Origin: Aquabacterium sp.
GTDB taxonomy: Bacteria; Pseudomonadota; Gammaproteobacteria; Burkholderiales; Burkholderiaceae_C
Direction: 5' to 3'
Length of the DNA: 64,000 nt
Assembly: GCF_030652515.1 (NCBI RefSeq)
Contig: NZ_JAUSAR010000155.1
Coordinates: 62,001-126,000 of the forward strand
Every line of letters begins with the position of its first letter. The first letter of the stretch is position 1. Shown piece after piece: positions 54,340 to 63,913 of the stretch. Made by a program: the position numbers and the translations under genes. The notes below the pieces were generated by a model. That model had not been told where the DNA came from, did no database searches, and saw nothing but the letters and a program-made list of their open reading frames with translations.

Positions 54340-56478
54340 ATGAATCCCAAGCAGTACCTTGTCCGGATGGCTTCGGCCATCATTGTTCTCACCGGCACGG
54401 CTCAGGCCCAGCCCATTGAACCCACCATCGACCTGAGCGATGCCAGTTACCCGGTGGTGATCACCCCCACGCGTTTGCGCCAGTCCCTGGCCGATGTGCC
54501 GGCCAGCGTCACCATCATCACCGCCGATACCCTGCGGCGCTATGGCATCAACCGGATCGAGGAGGCCTTGCGCATGGTGCCGGGCATGGCGGTGTCCAAG
54601 TCCACGGGCAACGAGTTCCGGATCAATTTTCATGGCACCAACGCCTTCAGCCCACGGCGGTTGAACGTGTTGATCGACGGGGTGTCGGCCTACATGCCGG
54701 CGTTCTCGCAGGTGCAGTGGAGTTTGCTGCCGGTGGTCCTGGACGATGTTGAACGCATCGAGGTGATCCGCGGGCCGGATTCGTCCTCCTATGGGCCCAA
54801 CTCGATGATGGCGGTGGTCAACATCCTGACCAAGCACCCCAAAGACGTCGAGCGCGGCCTGGTGTCGGTGACCACCGGATCGCAGGGCCTGTTGGAGGGC
54901 ACCGCCCGCTTGGCGACCACGTGGGGATCCACCAGCGTGAGGGCCACGGTCAGCTCGCGGCACGACCATGGCTATGACCGCAGCTCGTCCATCTCCAACG
55001 GCCGCGACGGCACCAGTTTGAACCGCTTCAACCTGCGGGCCCTGCAGGACCTGGGGGGTGGTTCGTCGCTGGACATGCAGGCCGCCTACGTGGGTGGCAC
55101 GCTGGAAAACGGCATCGGCGACAACTTCCAGGCAACACCCCCAGACCGCCAGCTCAACAGCACGGTGTTCAGCTCACGCTGGACCAAGTCGCTGTCATCG
55201 GTTCATGAGGTGCAGGTGAATGTGTCGCACGCCGCCACAACGGCCAAGCAACAGTGGCTGTCGTGCTGGCCCCAGGCGGCCTACTGGCCTGAGGTGTATG
55301 AGCTGTACCAGTCCAACCCGAGGCTGGTCAATGACATTCTGGCAGGGCGGCCCCCAACGGGAGGTTCGGCTCGCGACATGGAACTCCTGGGCATCATCAT
55401 CCCCCGCCTCATCAGCCAGGGAGGCTTGCAGGCCAGCCTGGCCATGACGACCTGCGGACAAGGCAACCAGGATGGCTCTGAATCACGCAGCCAGGTCGAG
55501 GTGCAGGACACTTTCGTGGTGTCCGACCAGTTGCGCTTTGTGGCGGGGCTGGGCTTGCGCCACCAACGGGCCAGCAGTGAAACTTACTTTGGCGGCGCGG
55601 TCAGCAACAATGTGCAGTGGGTGTTCGGGCACGCCGAGTACCGCCCGCTCGAGTGGTTGACCGCCAACGTGGGCGGCTATGGCGAGTCGAACTCGCTGAG
55701 CGGCAGTACCTTTGCGCCCAGGCTGGCCTTCAATGCGAGGCTGTCGGAGCATCAGACCATTCGGGCGGTGGTGTCCAAGGGCACACGCACCCCCGATCTG
55801 TTCGAGGAGCGCGCCAACTGGAGCTACACCGTGAGGGACCTGAGCGTCCCGATCGATGGCTCCACCACGGGGCGATTGTTCACCGCCGCCCAGGCCAAGT
55901 CGGGCCTGGCCAGCGAACAGATCTGGTCGCGCGAGCTGGGCTACCTGCTCATGCTGCGGCGCATCGGCCTGACCCTGGATGCGCGGGTGTTCGATGACCG
56001 CCTGAGTCGCCTGATCTCGGAGCGTCTGGTCGCCACCGATTTCTCGCCGGACAACTCGGGCTCGGTTCGACTGACGGGTGCCGAGCTTCAGCTCAACTGG
56101 GACCTTTCGGACAGGTGGTCAAGCTGGGCCAGCTATGGCTACCTGCTGAACCGCGAAGCGAGCCACATCGAAGAGACGGTGCAGTACTCGCGCCACAGCG
56201 GCGCCCTGGGCGTGAGCCTGGCCCTGTCAGACGCCTGGCGGACTTCGGTGGCCCACTACATGGCCAGCGGTGATGGCGTCCATGAGCTGCGGTACTCACG
56301 CACCGACCTGACGATCGCGCACGCGTTCGCGCTGGGCACGCAGCCGGGGTCGGCGTCGCTGACCTTGAGTTACCTGGGCACGCCTTCGGTGAACACTTAC
56401 CAGGACGGCCCCCGCTATTTCACGTCCACCTACAACCGCCAGTTCAGCATCCACGGCCAGGTCCGTGTGGCGTTCTAG
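54340..56478 (+). CDS. TonB-dependent outer-membrane receptor (BtuB-like)
   Basis: The 712-residue protein has a signal peptide (SAIIVLTGTAQAQ), a TonB-box-like YPVVITPTRLRQSLADVPAS at about residues 36-56, a plug domain (GINRIEEALRMVPGM, LIDGVSAYMP, VERIEVIRGPDSSSYGPN) and a C-terminal barrel ending RQFSIHGQVRVAF. The plug resembles the BtuB/cobalamin branch. Two cysteines around residues 308 and 371 may form a disulphide in an extracellular loop. Ligand is unknown. It sits in one operon with a response regulator, periplasmic protein and kinase, implying regulated uptake or ligand sensing. Confidence 0.94.
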   Translation: MNPKQYLVRMASAIIVLTGTAQAQPIEPTIDLSDASYPVVITPTRLRQSLADVPASVTIITADTLRRYGINRIEEALRMVPGMAVSKSTGNEFRINFHGTNAFSPRRLNVLIDGVSAYMPAFSQVQWSLLPVVLDDVERIEVIRGPDSSSYGPNSMMAVVNILTKHPKDVERGLVSVTTGSQGLLEGTARLATTWGSTSVRATVSSRHDHGYDRSSSISNGRDGTSLNRFNLRALQDLGGGSSLDMQAAYVGGTLENGIGDNFQATPPDRQLNSTVFSSRWTKSLSSVHEVQVNVSHAATTAKQQWLSCWPQAAYWPEVYELYQSNPRLVNDILAGRPPTGGSARDMELLGIIIPRLISQGGLQASLAMTTCGQGNQDGSESRSQVEVQDTFVVSDQLRFVAGLGLRHQRASSETYFGGAVSNNVQWVFGHAEYRPLEWLTANVGGYGESNSLSGSTFAPRLAFNARLSEHQTIRAVVSKGTRTPDLFEERANWSYTVRDLSVPIDGSTTGRLFTAAQAKSGLASEQIWSRELGYLLMLRRIGLTLDARVFDDRLSRLISERLVATDFSPDNSGSVRLTGAELQLNWDLSDRWSSWASYGYLLNREASHIEETVQYSRHSGALGVSLALSDAWRTSVAHYMASGDGVHELRYSRTDLTIAHAFALGTQPGSASLTLSYLGTPSVNTYQDGPRYFTSTYNRQFSIHGQVRVAF

Positions 56479-56494
56479 AGCTGGCGCTGACGCC

Positions 56495-57445
56495 GTGAAA
56501 ACCGATGCCAATCGCCGTCATTCGCTGCGCCTGCTGGCGGGCGTGGGTGTCGGCCATTGGTGCGCCGGGCCAGTCGCGAACGCGGCGGTGACCGCGTCGG
56601 GGTCTTCGCGCGAGTTGCGCATCATCACCAATCCGGAGGCGGCCTCGGCGCGGCAGATCCTGCAGGCCTTGAAGCTGCGCTATCCCGCGCTGGTGGCCGA
56701 TGCCGATCCCTTGGCTTTCGAAGCGCGCAAGACCCTCGCCATGACGGTGTCCATCGGCCCCATGGCTTTGCGGCGAGCCCTGGAGGTGGGCCTCAAAAGC
56801 CCGCTGGTGTCGGTGCTCACGTCCAGTCAGGCTTACCGGCAACTCGTGGCCCAGGACGCGGGGCGTGAGCGCCACACGGTCACCGCGATCTATGCGGAAG
56901 CCTCTCCGCTGGCCCAACTGCAATTGATCTCGGCGATCTTCGAGAGCCGTGTCACCGTCGGCGTGCTGCTGTCGGACGCCTCTGCCTACCTTGAGCGGCC
57001 CCTCAGGCAGGCCGCTGCCAGCGTGGGCCTGGACCTGCTGGTGGAGTACCTGTCGCCTTCGGTCGATGTGGCGCGTTCACTCACTCGCTTGCGGGGCGCG
57101 CAAGTGCTGCTGGCGGTGCCGGACAGCACGCTCTACACCCCCGACACGCTCAGGGCCTTGCTGGAATCGACCTACCGCCGTGGCATGCCGGTGGTGGGCT
57201 TCTCGTCGGCCACGGTGGCGGCGGGGACCTTGGCCACGGCTTACTGTGCCGTGGATGACGTGGTGGCCGACCTGGTCGAGTTGATCGAGGGCGCGGGGGT
57301 GTTGGGCTCCGCGCCCTTGCCTGAGCCGCGCTTTCCGCAGTACTGGCGGGTCGTCGTCAATGAAAGCGTGGCGCGCTCGCTGGGCGTGCCCATGAGTGAC
57401 AAGGTTCGCCAGATGGGCAAACAAGCACCAGGGCGGCCCCGATGA
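56495..57445 (+). CDS. Periplasmic ABC_sub_bind-type solute-binding protein, orphan
   Basis: The protein of about 316 residues carries an N-terminal export signal with a twin-arginine-like NRRHSLRLLAGVGVG. The body matches the ABC_sub_bind (PF04392) / periplasmic-binding fold: LRIITNPEAASARQIL, TVSIGPMALRRAL, ESRVTVGVLLSDASAYLERP and LLAVPDSTLYTPDTLRALL. No cognate permease or ATPase is encoded nearby. It overlaps the histidine kinase gene by ATGA, so it probably presents a ligand to that kinase. The GTG at 56495 is chosen; GTG 56465 is in frame but inside the receptor gene. Confidence 0.82.
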   Translation: MKTDANRRHSLRLLAGVGVGHWCAGPVANAAVTASGSSRELRIITNPEAASARQILQALKLRYPALVADADPLAFEARKTLAMTVSIGPMALRRALEVGLKSPLVSVLTSSQAYRQLVAQDAGRERHTVTAIYAEASPLAQLQLISAIFESRVTVGVLLSDASAYLERPLRQAAASVGLDLLVEYLSPSVDVARSLTRLRGAQVLLAVPDSTLYTPDTLRALLESTYRRGMPVVGFSSATVAAGTLATAYCAVDDVVADLVELIEGAGVLGSAPLPEPRFPQYWRVVVNESVARSLGVPMSDKVRQMGKQAPGRPR

Positions 57446-58899
57446 TGGGCCGCTTCCTGAGCCACTGGGGCATTGCCACCCGGCTGCTGGTCATCGCCGT
57501 GCTGCCGGCCAGCATCATGTTCGTGTCGGTGACCGCCACGCTGTCTGGCCTGGCCCAGCGCGATGTGCGCCGCGACGTGGCCGCGCGTGGCCAACTCGTC
57601 GCGACGGCCTTGGCGCAAAGCAGCCAGTACGGCCTCGTGTCGGGCAACACGGCTTACCTGCGCACGACCCTGCGTCACATGCTCGAGGCTGATCCCAGCA
57701 TCGCGTGCATTGCCATCGCCGATGCGGTGGCCCGGCCGGTGGTGTCCGACTGCCAGGTGTCCAAGCCTACCGAGGTTGAATCCTTCGAGGTGCCGATCCG
57801 CATCGAGTCGCTGCCGCAGGTCGATCAGTTCGAACCCGTCCCGACGCCGTCCGGGGAGGGCGCCTGGCGCACGGTGGGGAGTGTGCGCGTCACCATGTCG
57901 CCGGCGCCCATCTTCGAATCCAAGCGCCGGGCGCTGCTGGTGGCCTTCGCCCTGGTCTTGGCGGCCGCCGTGGTGAGTTGCCTGATCGGGCTTCGCCTGG
58001 CCCGGCGTTTGCGCGACATCCTGGGCTCGGTCATGTCCGCCCTGCGCGACATTCGCCAGGGCCGTTTCGATGTGCAGCTGGCCACCGACCACGAGGGCGA
58101 ACTGGGTGAGCTGCAAAGGACCATCGTGCAGATGGCCAGCACCCTGGATGCCTCGCGGCACGACCTGGAGCAGCAGGTCGCCAAGCGCACGCAGCAGTTG
58201 CAGGAAGCGGTGGACCTGGCCCGCCAGGCCGATGCTGACAAGCGCCGCCTCATTGTGCGCAGCAATGCCCTGGTCGAAGAAGAGCGGCGACGCATCGCGC
58301 TGGACATCCACGACCACCTGGGCGCAGCCTTGATCTCGGTTCGGCTGGAGGCCAGCGCCCTGGTGGCGCGGGCGCGCGCGTGCGGTGATGCGGAGATGCA
58401 GGGCGATGCGGCCCGGATCGCGGCCGCCGCGCAGTCGATCTATGCCACCACGCGCGACATCGTCAAGCGCCTGCGCCCGGAGGTCATCGACACCTTGGGC
58501 CTGGCTGGGGCGGTGGAAGAGCTGGTGCGCCATGCCGATCAAGTCCACCCCGCAGCGCGCTTCACCTTCCAGGTGGACCCTGGCTTTCCCGATGTGCGTG
58601 GCGAGCTGGCGATGCCGGCCTACCGCGTGGCGCAGGAAGCGCTCAACAACATCGCCAAGCATTCGGACGCGACGCTGACCACGGTGACCTTGAGCGTGCT
58701 GCCAGAGACGGGGCACCTGCGCATGGTGATCCAGGACAATGGCCGGGGCTTTGACACCCGGTCGCCGCGCAGCACCGGCATCGGCCTGATCGGCATGCGC
58801 GAACGCGTGGCGGCCGTGGGGGGCGAGTTGCTCGTCTCATCCACGCCAGGGCAGGGCACCACCGTGTGCGTGACGCTGCCCTTGCCCGCCGGGCAGTGA
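57442..58899 (+). CDS. NarX/DesK-type membrane sensor histidine kinase
   Basis: The 485-residue kinase has two transmembrane helices (about residues 14-34 and 174-195) flanking a periplasmic domain of about 135 residues. A HAMP linker (RRLRDILGSVMSALRDIRQG) and a coiled coil follow. The HisKA_3 domain has phospho-acceptor His290 in IALDIHDHLGAALISVRLE, and the HATPase has NNIAKHSDAT, QDNGRGFD and GIGLIGMRERVAAVGG. HisKA_3 kinases pair with NarL-type regulators, as encoded at the head of this operon. The periplasmic domain could read the state of the neighbouring solute-binding protein. Confidence 0.94.
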   Translation: MMGRFLSHWGIATRLLVIAVLPASIMFVSVTATLSGLAQRDVRRDVAARGQLVATALAQSSQYGLVSGNTAYLRTTLRHMLEADPSIACIAIADAVARPVVSDCQVSKPTEVESFEVPIRIESLPQVDQFEPVPTPSGEGAWRTVGSVRVTMSPAPIFESKRRALLVAFALVLAAAVVSCLIGLRLARRLRDILGSVMSALRDIRQGRFDVQLATDHEGELGELQRTIVQMASTLDASRHDLEQQVAKRTQQLQEAVDLARQADADKRRLIVRSNALVEEERRRIALDIHDHLGAALISVRLEASALVARARACGDAEMQGDAARIAAAAQSIYATTRDIVKRLRPEVIDTLGLAGAVEELVRHADQVHPAARFTFQVDPGFPDVRGELAMPAYRVAQEALNNIAKHSDATLTTVTLSVLPETGHLRMVIQDNGRGFDTRSPRSTGIGLIGMRERVAAVGGELLVSSTPGQGTTVCVTLPLPAGQ

Positions 58900-58985
58900 C
58901 GGGCGGCTGAAATGCCCAGGACCCTGGCCCGGCGCGCAAAACGCTGGCACCATCGGCCTTTTGCCCGACCGAGACGCGCCACACC

Positions 58986-61370
58986 ATGTTGAGCTGGATA
59001 TTCAAGAAGAAAAAAGCAAGCCCGCCCGTGATCGCCGCCCTGCCTGCGGCCAGTGACGAAGCGGCCGCGTCGGCCCGGCAGGCGGCCGCCAATGTGGCCT
59101 CGGTGTGGTCGGGGCGCCTGCACCGTGCTTTGGGGGATGACGCCGCCCTGCTGATCCTGGCCAAGGAGGCGCCGACGGCCGACCTCAAGCTGGCCGCCGT
59201 GCAGGCCTTGTCCACCGAGGCGGGGTTGAAATCGGCCGAGCGCGAGTTCCGCACCCACGATCGCCGGGTGCACCAATTGGCCCGGCAGCGCCATGCCCAT
59301 GCCAAGGCCACGCGGGAGGTGGCCGAGCGCGCCACTGCCTTGATCAGCAATGCCGCTGTTTTGCTGGATGCCCCGGTGATCCCGGTCAACCGCCTGGTCG
59401 AGTTCGACCGGGGCTGGCAGGCGCTGGACGCCAGCTTGCTGTCGGCTGCCCACCAGGCCGAGTACTCGGCTTTGGCGGGGCAGTTGTCGGCCGCCATGCA
59501 GGCGCAAAGCGACCAGCGCGCGGCGGCCTTGGCGGCGCAGGCCGAGGCGGCTGCGGCTGCTGAAGCGGCAGCCCTGGCTCAAGCGCAAGCGCTGGAGGCG
59601 CAGGCATTGGCGGCGTTGGCCCAGGAGGCACTGACGCGCCCGGCCGTTTCGCCATCCGATGAGGCCGAGACCACGACCACGCCGCCCAAAGCACCCAAGG
59701 CGCCCACGGCCGAGCACAGCGCTTTGATTGAATCCGCTTTGCAGCAAGCCGAAGCCGCGCTGCTGGATGGCCACCTGAAGCAGGTGCAAAGCCACCTGAT
59801 GAACCTGGACCGCTTGTCCACCGAGGGCATGGGCCCCGCGCACCGCGCGCGCCTTCAGGCCGTGCAAGCCGAAGCGGGCCGCATGAAGGGCTGGCAGCAA
59901 TGGAGCGGCGGGCTGGCCCGAGACGACCTGGTCCTGGAGGCCGAAGCCTTGGCCAAAGCCACAACGGTGGCCACCGAGACGGGCGAGCCCAAGCTTCAAG
60001 CCCGGGCGCAGGCCGAGGCCATCGACGATTTGCGCCAGCGCTGGAAAGAGCTTGACCGCCTGGCGGCCGCCACCAGCCAGCCGCTGTGGGAGCGCTTTGA
60101 CGCGGCCCTTCAAACTGCCTACCTGCCGGTGGCCGCCCACCTCGCGCAGTTGGAGGCCGATCGGCAGGCCAACCTGGCATTGCGCGGTGGCTTGTTGGAC
60201 ACGCTGGACGCCACGCCCTTGGAAGCCAACACCGACACCGCTGCCGAGTCCTCACCCTGGAAAGACCTGGTCCGCGCGCTGGACCAGTTCCACCAGGCCT
60301 GGCGCAAGTTGGGCCCGGTGGAGCACACCGTGCCACGCAAGGCGCAGAAGGCCTTGCTGGCCCGTTTGGCGGCCAGTGTGGCGCGCCTGGAGGTGCCGCT
60401 TCAAGCCGCCCGCCGCGTGGCGCAAACCGAGCGCGAAGCCCTGGTCGCGCGGGCCAAGGCGCTCACCGAAACTGGCCGACTGCACCCGGCCGAGCAATTG
60501 GCCCAGGTGCGCGAGTTGCAGGCCGAGTGGCAAGCCCATGCGCGCGGCTTGCCTTTGGCGCGCCCCCTGGAGGCCTCGCTGTGGGACCAGTTCAAGGCCG
60601 CGACCGATGCCGTCTATGCCCAACGTGAAGCCGCCTTCAGTGCCCGCGATGAAGCCCTGCAGGCCAACCTGGCGGCCCGTGTGAGCTTGATCGAGCGCCT
60701 GGAAGCCATCGCACCCGACAGCCCGGTGGTCGACATCACGAACACCTTGAAGCAGCTGGACGCGGCCTGGCGCCAAGCGGGCGAAGCGCCCCGGGCACAA
60801 GCCGCCGCGCTGGAGTCGAGGTATCGGGCTGCACGCGCTGGCGCGCAGGCCATCGTGGCCGACAGTGCTCAGCGCGTGTGGCAGGCCACCTGCGACACCT
60901 TGCACGCCAAGCTCATGCTGTGCGAAGCGCTGGAGTCTGTTCAGGCCTTGGCCGATGCCGATGTGCGCAACCGTTGGGCGGCCTTGCCGGTGTTGCCACC
61001 CTTGTGGGAGCAAGCCCTGACCCAGCGCATGGACCGCATGGCCGCTGCTGATGGCGCGCCATCAAGTGCAGGCTTGAGTGCTGACAACACCGCAGCAGAC
61101 GAGGCCTTGCTGCAACTTGAAGCCGCGCTGGACCTGCCCTCGCCACCCGAGCATCAGGCCAGCCGCCGTGACCTCAAACTGCGTGCGTTGAAAGCCGCGC
61201 TGGAAGGTGGTCAGGTCCGCGCGGGTGCTGCGCCGAGCGTTGATCAGATGACGGCCCAGGTGGTCGGCTTGCCTCGCCTCAGTGCCCCGCAACGCCTGCG
61301 GCTGCACAACCTGATCACGGGGCTGCGCACTGTCAAGCCGGAGGCTTCCAGTTCCCCATCAGCGCGGTGA
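58986..61370 (+). CDS. DUF349 repeat protein
   Basis: The 794-residue cytoplasmic protein starts MLSWIFKKKKASPP and is almost wholly helical. It contains repeated DUF349-like segments with the Trp pattern (DDLRQRWKELDRL; LDQFHQAWRKLGPVEH; LWDQFKAATDAVYAQREAAF; LKQLDAAWRQAGEA). An Ala/Gln-rich coiled coil lies at about residues 165-220. DUF349 proteins are widespread in beta- and gammaproteobacteria and have no settled function. It starts 86 bp after the kinase and ends 38 bp inside the convergent phosphodiesterase gene. Confidence 0.85.
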   Translation: MLSWIFKKKKASPPVIAALPAASDEAAASARQAAANVASVWSGRLHRALGDDAALLILAKEAPTADLKLAAVQALSTEAGLKSAEREFRTHDRRVHQLARQRHAHAKATREVAERATALISNAAVLLDAPVIPVNRLVEFDRGWQALDASLLSAAHQAEYSALAGQLSAAMQAQSDQRAAALAAQAEAAAAAEAAALAQAQALEAQALAALAQEALTRPAVSPSDEAETTTTPPKAPKAPTAEHSALIESALQQAEAALLDGHLKQVQSHLMNLDRLSTEGMGPAHRARLQAVQAEAGRMKGWQQWSGGLARDDLVLEAEALAKATTVATETGEPKLQARAQAEAIDDLRQRWKELDRLAAATSQPLWERFDAALQTAYLPVAAHLAQLEADRQANLALRGGLLDTLDATPLEANTDTAAESSPWKDLVRALDQFHQAWRKLGPVEHTVPRKAQKALLARLAASVARLEVPLQAARRVAQTEREALVARAKALTETGRLHPAEQLAQVRELQAEWQAHARGLPLARPLEASLWDQFKAATDAVYAQREAAFSARDEALQANLAARVSLIERLEAIAPDSPVVDITNTLKQLDAAWRQAGEAPRAQAAALESRYRAARAGAQAIVADSAQRVWQATCDTLHAKLMLCEALESVQALADADVRNRWAALPVLPPLWEQALTQRMDRMAAADGAPSSAGLSADNTAADEALLQLEAALDLPSPPEHQASRRDLKLRALKAALEGGQVRAGAAPSVDQMTAQVVGLPRLSAPQRLRLHNLITGLRTVKPEASSSPSAR

Positions 61371-63801
61371 AATCGTCCACCGGCACGGGCTTGCTGTACA
61401 GGTAGCCTTGCGCCAGCTCGCAGCCCAGGGCGTTGAGCTCATCGCGCTGCGCGCCCGTCTCCACGCCTTCGGCCACCAGGGTCATGCGCAGGCCGCGGGC
61501 CAGGCTGATGATGGCCTGCACCAGGGCGGCGCTGTCCGAGTTGGTGGTCAGCTCGCGGATGAAAGAGCGGTCGATCTTGAGCACGTTGACCGGGAAGCGC
61601 GCCAGGTAGCTCAGCGATGAATAGCCGGTGCCAAAGTCGTCGATGGCGATGCTGATGCCCAGGTGGTGCAGGCGCTGCAAGGTGGCGCGGATGTCGGTGG
61701 GATCGTTGAGCAGCAGGCTCTCGGTGATCTCCAGTTCGATCCATTCGGGCTTGCAGCCGGTGGCCTCCATGGCGGCGTACACCGTGGCCACCAGGTCGTT
61801 GTTGTAGAACTGCTTGGGCGACAGGTTCACCGCGATCTTCAGGGGTTTGGCGGCGTGCTCATTCCATTTCTGGGTGGCCGCGAAGGCCGTGTGCAAGGCC
61901 CATTCGCCCATGCCCAGGATCAGGCCCGTGTCTTCCGCGATGCTGATGAACTGGTCGGGCGGCACCAGGCCGCGCGTGGGATGGCGCCAACGCATCAGGG
62001 CTTCGGCACCCACCATCTCGCCGGTCACCAGGTCCACCTTGGGTTGGTAGAACAGCTCCAGCTCCGAGCGCACCACGGCCTTGCGCAAGTCGCTCTCGAT
62101 CTTCAGGCGTTCGCGTGCGCTGCTGGTCAGCTCGGGCGAGTAGTACTGGAAGTTGTCGCGGCCGCAGCGCTTGGCATGGTGCATGGCCGCCTCGGCGTGG
62201 GCGATCAACTCGTTGGCGGCCACACCATCAAAGGGGAAGACGGCGATGCCGGCGCTGGCGGTCACCATGATCTCGGTGTCGGCCAGGTGGATGGGCACGC
62301 GGAAGGCGTTCTTCAGGTGGCTCAAGGTCACGCCCACGTCCAGCGCCTGGCGGATCTTGGGCACCACGATGGCGAACTCGTCGCCGCCAATGCGGGCCAC
62401 CGTGTCGTAGCCACGCAGGTGCTGGCTCAGGCGGCTGGCAATGGCTTTCAGCAAGGCGTCGCCCGTGGGTTGGCCCAGTGAGTCGTTCACCTTCTGGAAG
62501 TTGTCGATGCCCAGGATCACCAGGCCGAAGGTCAGCTGGTGGCGGGTCGAATCCGAGATGGCCTGTTGCAGCGCATTGCGCAGCATGGCGCGGTTGGGCA
62601 GGTGGGTCAGGGCATCGTAGTAGGCCAGTTGGTGGGTCTGGCGTTCCAGGGTGCGCAGGGCGGTCATGTCCTGCGTCACACCCATCACGCGGACCGGTCG
62701 GCCCTTGTCCGTGTACTCGATGCGAACCCAGCTGTGCAATTCATTGAGCGAGCCGTTGGCGCCGGTCAAGCTGTGGTCGTGGCGGAACTCGGTGCGCTGC
62801 TGTTCCACGGCGTGGCGGTAGGCCTCGACGTTGCTGCTGACCTGTCCGGCGGGAAAGTAGTCCAGCAGGTCGTTGAAGCTCAAGTCCTGGTCTTGGGGCA
62901 GGCCCAGCAGGTCGCGGCCCACGCTGCTGATCTGGGCTTGTTTGAGCACCAGGTCCAGGCTCCAGTGGCCGATGCGGGCCATGCGTTGCGCGTCTTCCAG
63001 CTGACTCTGCGCCTCTTTGAGGGCGGAGATGTCGCGGCCGATGGTGAAGGCGCCAATGACTTCACCTTGGGCATTGCGCGTGGGCACGATGGCCAGGTCG
63101 GCGATGCCACGGATCATGCCGCGTTCATTGAAGTAGTAGTAGGTGTACAGGTGGCGGCGGCGGGTACCTTCGCTCATGCAGGTGCGCAACTCGGCCTCCA
63201 GGCCGCGCGCTTGTTCGCTGTCGGAGTCGTCGGTGGGGCGGCGCCCCAAAAAGGCCTCGGCCGGCACGCCACTCAGGCGCAGCATGGCTGGGTTCACGTA
63301 GGTGCGTCGGCATTCCAGGTCAAAGTGCGCAATGGTGTCGGGTGTGGCGTCTTCCAGGGCCTTGAGGTTGCTGCCGGCTTGAAGCAAGGTCTCGGACCGC
63401 TTGTGCTGGGTCAGGTCCTGCACCACCGCGAACAAGCAGGTGGGTTCACCGTCATCGGAGTAGCTGATCTCGCCCTGGTAGTGAAGATGGCGGGTCTGTC
63501 CGCCATGGATCACCGAGCATTGGTACTGGATGTGGGTGCGGCGGTGTTTGAAGGCGCCGCGCCACAGTTGCTGGATGTTGTCCTGCTCATGCTCGGGGTG
63601 CAGGCGCAGCAGCTCCAGGGCAGAGGGCGCCCAGCCGATGGGCTGGCCCAGCATCTCGCACAGGCGTGGCGATACAAAGGAAGTCTGGCCCACGAAGTCG
63701 AACTCCAGCGAGCCAATCTGGGCCATGGTCTGCGCCCGGTCCCAATGGGCATGGGCATCAAGGCTGTTCTTCGCGGTGACGGTGGGCAGGTGCTTTGGCA
63801 T
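61333..63801 (-). CDS. PAS-GGDEF-EAL cyclic di-GMP phosphodiesterase
   Basis: The 822-residue cytosolic protein has three PAS domains (about residues 20-400), a GGDEF domain (about 405-560) and an EAL domain (about 575-815). The EAL domain keeps the catalytic set: AEALMRW, NLSPKQF, ELEITES, IDDFGTGYSSL, LKIDRSFI and VAEGVET. The GGDEF domain retains ARIGGDEF and an RGYD inhibitory-site motif. Its first metal aspartate is glycine (ILGIDNFQKVND), so cyclase activity is unlikely and a GTP- or c-di-GMP-binding role is plausible. The ATG at 63801 is used; an upstream start adds unrelated residues. Confidence 0.93.
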   Translation of the reverse strand: MPKHLPTVTAKNSLDAHAHWDRAQTMAQIGSLEFDFVGQTSFVSPRLCEMLGQPIGWAPSALELLRLHPEHEQDNIQQLWRGAFKHRRTHIQYQCSVIHGGQTRHLHYQGEISYSDDGEPTCLFAVVQDLTQHKRSETLLQAGSNLKALEDATPDTIAHFDLECRRTYVNPAMLRLSGVPAEAFLGRRPTDDSDSEQARGLEAELRTCMSEGTRRRHLYTYYYFNERGMIRGIADLAIVPTRNAQGEVIGAFTIGRDISALKEAQSQLEDAQRMARIGHWSLDLVLKQAQISSVGRDLLGLPQDQDLSFNDLLDYFPAGQVSSNVEAYRHAVEQQRTEFRHDHSLTGANGSLNELHSWVRIEYTDKGRPVRVMGVTQDMTALRTLERQTHQLAYYDALTHLPNRAMLRNALQQAISDSTRHQLTFGLVILGIDNFQKVNDSLGQPTGDALLKAIASRLSQHLRGYDTVARIGGDEFAIVVPKIRQALDVGVTLSHLKNAFRVPIHLADTEIMVTASAGIAVFPFDGVAANELIAHAEAAMHHAKRCGRDNFQYYSPELTSSARERLKIESDLRKAVVRSELELFYQPKVDLVTGEMVGAEALMRWRHPTRGLVPPDQFISIAEDTGLILGMGEWALHTAFAATQKWNEHAAKPLKIAVNLSPKQFYNNDLVATVYAAMEATGCKPEWIELEITESLLLNDPTDIRATLQRLHHLGISIAIDDFGTGYSSLSYLARFPVNVLKIDRSFIRELTTNSDSAALVQAIISLARGLRMTLVAEGVETGAQRDELNALGCELAQGYLYSKPVPVDDFTALMGNWKPPA

Positions 63802-63913
63802 GAAGTCCCTCAAGTGGAGGCCTGCGTGTCGAGCAATGCACCCTTTGCAACGACACCTTGGCCCCACTCTTATCGGCCAAGGTGTAAGTGACTTGAGGGC
63901 CTGTCTGATGCCG

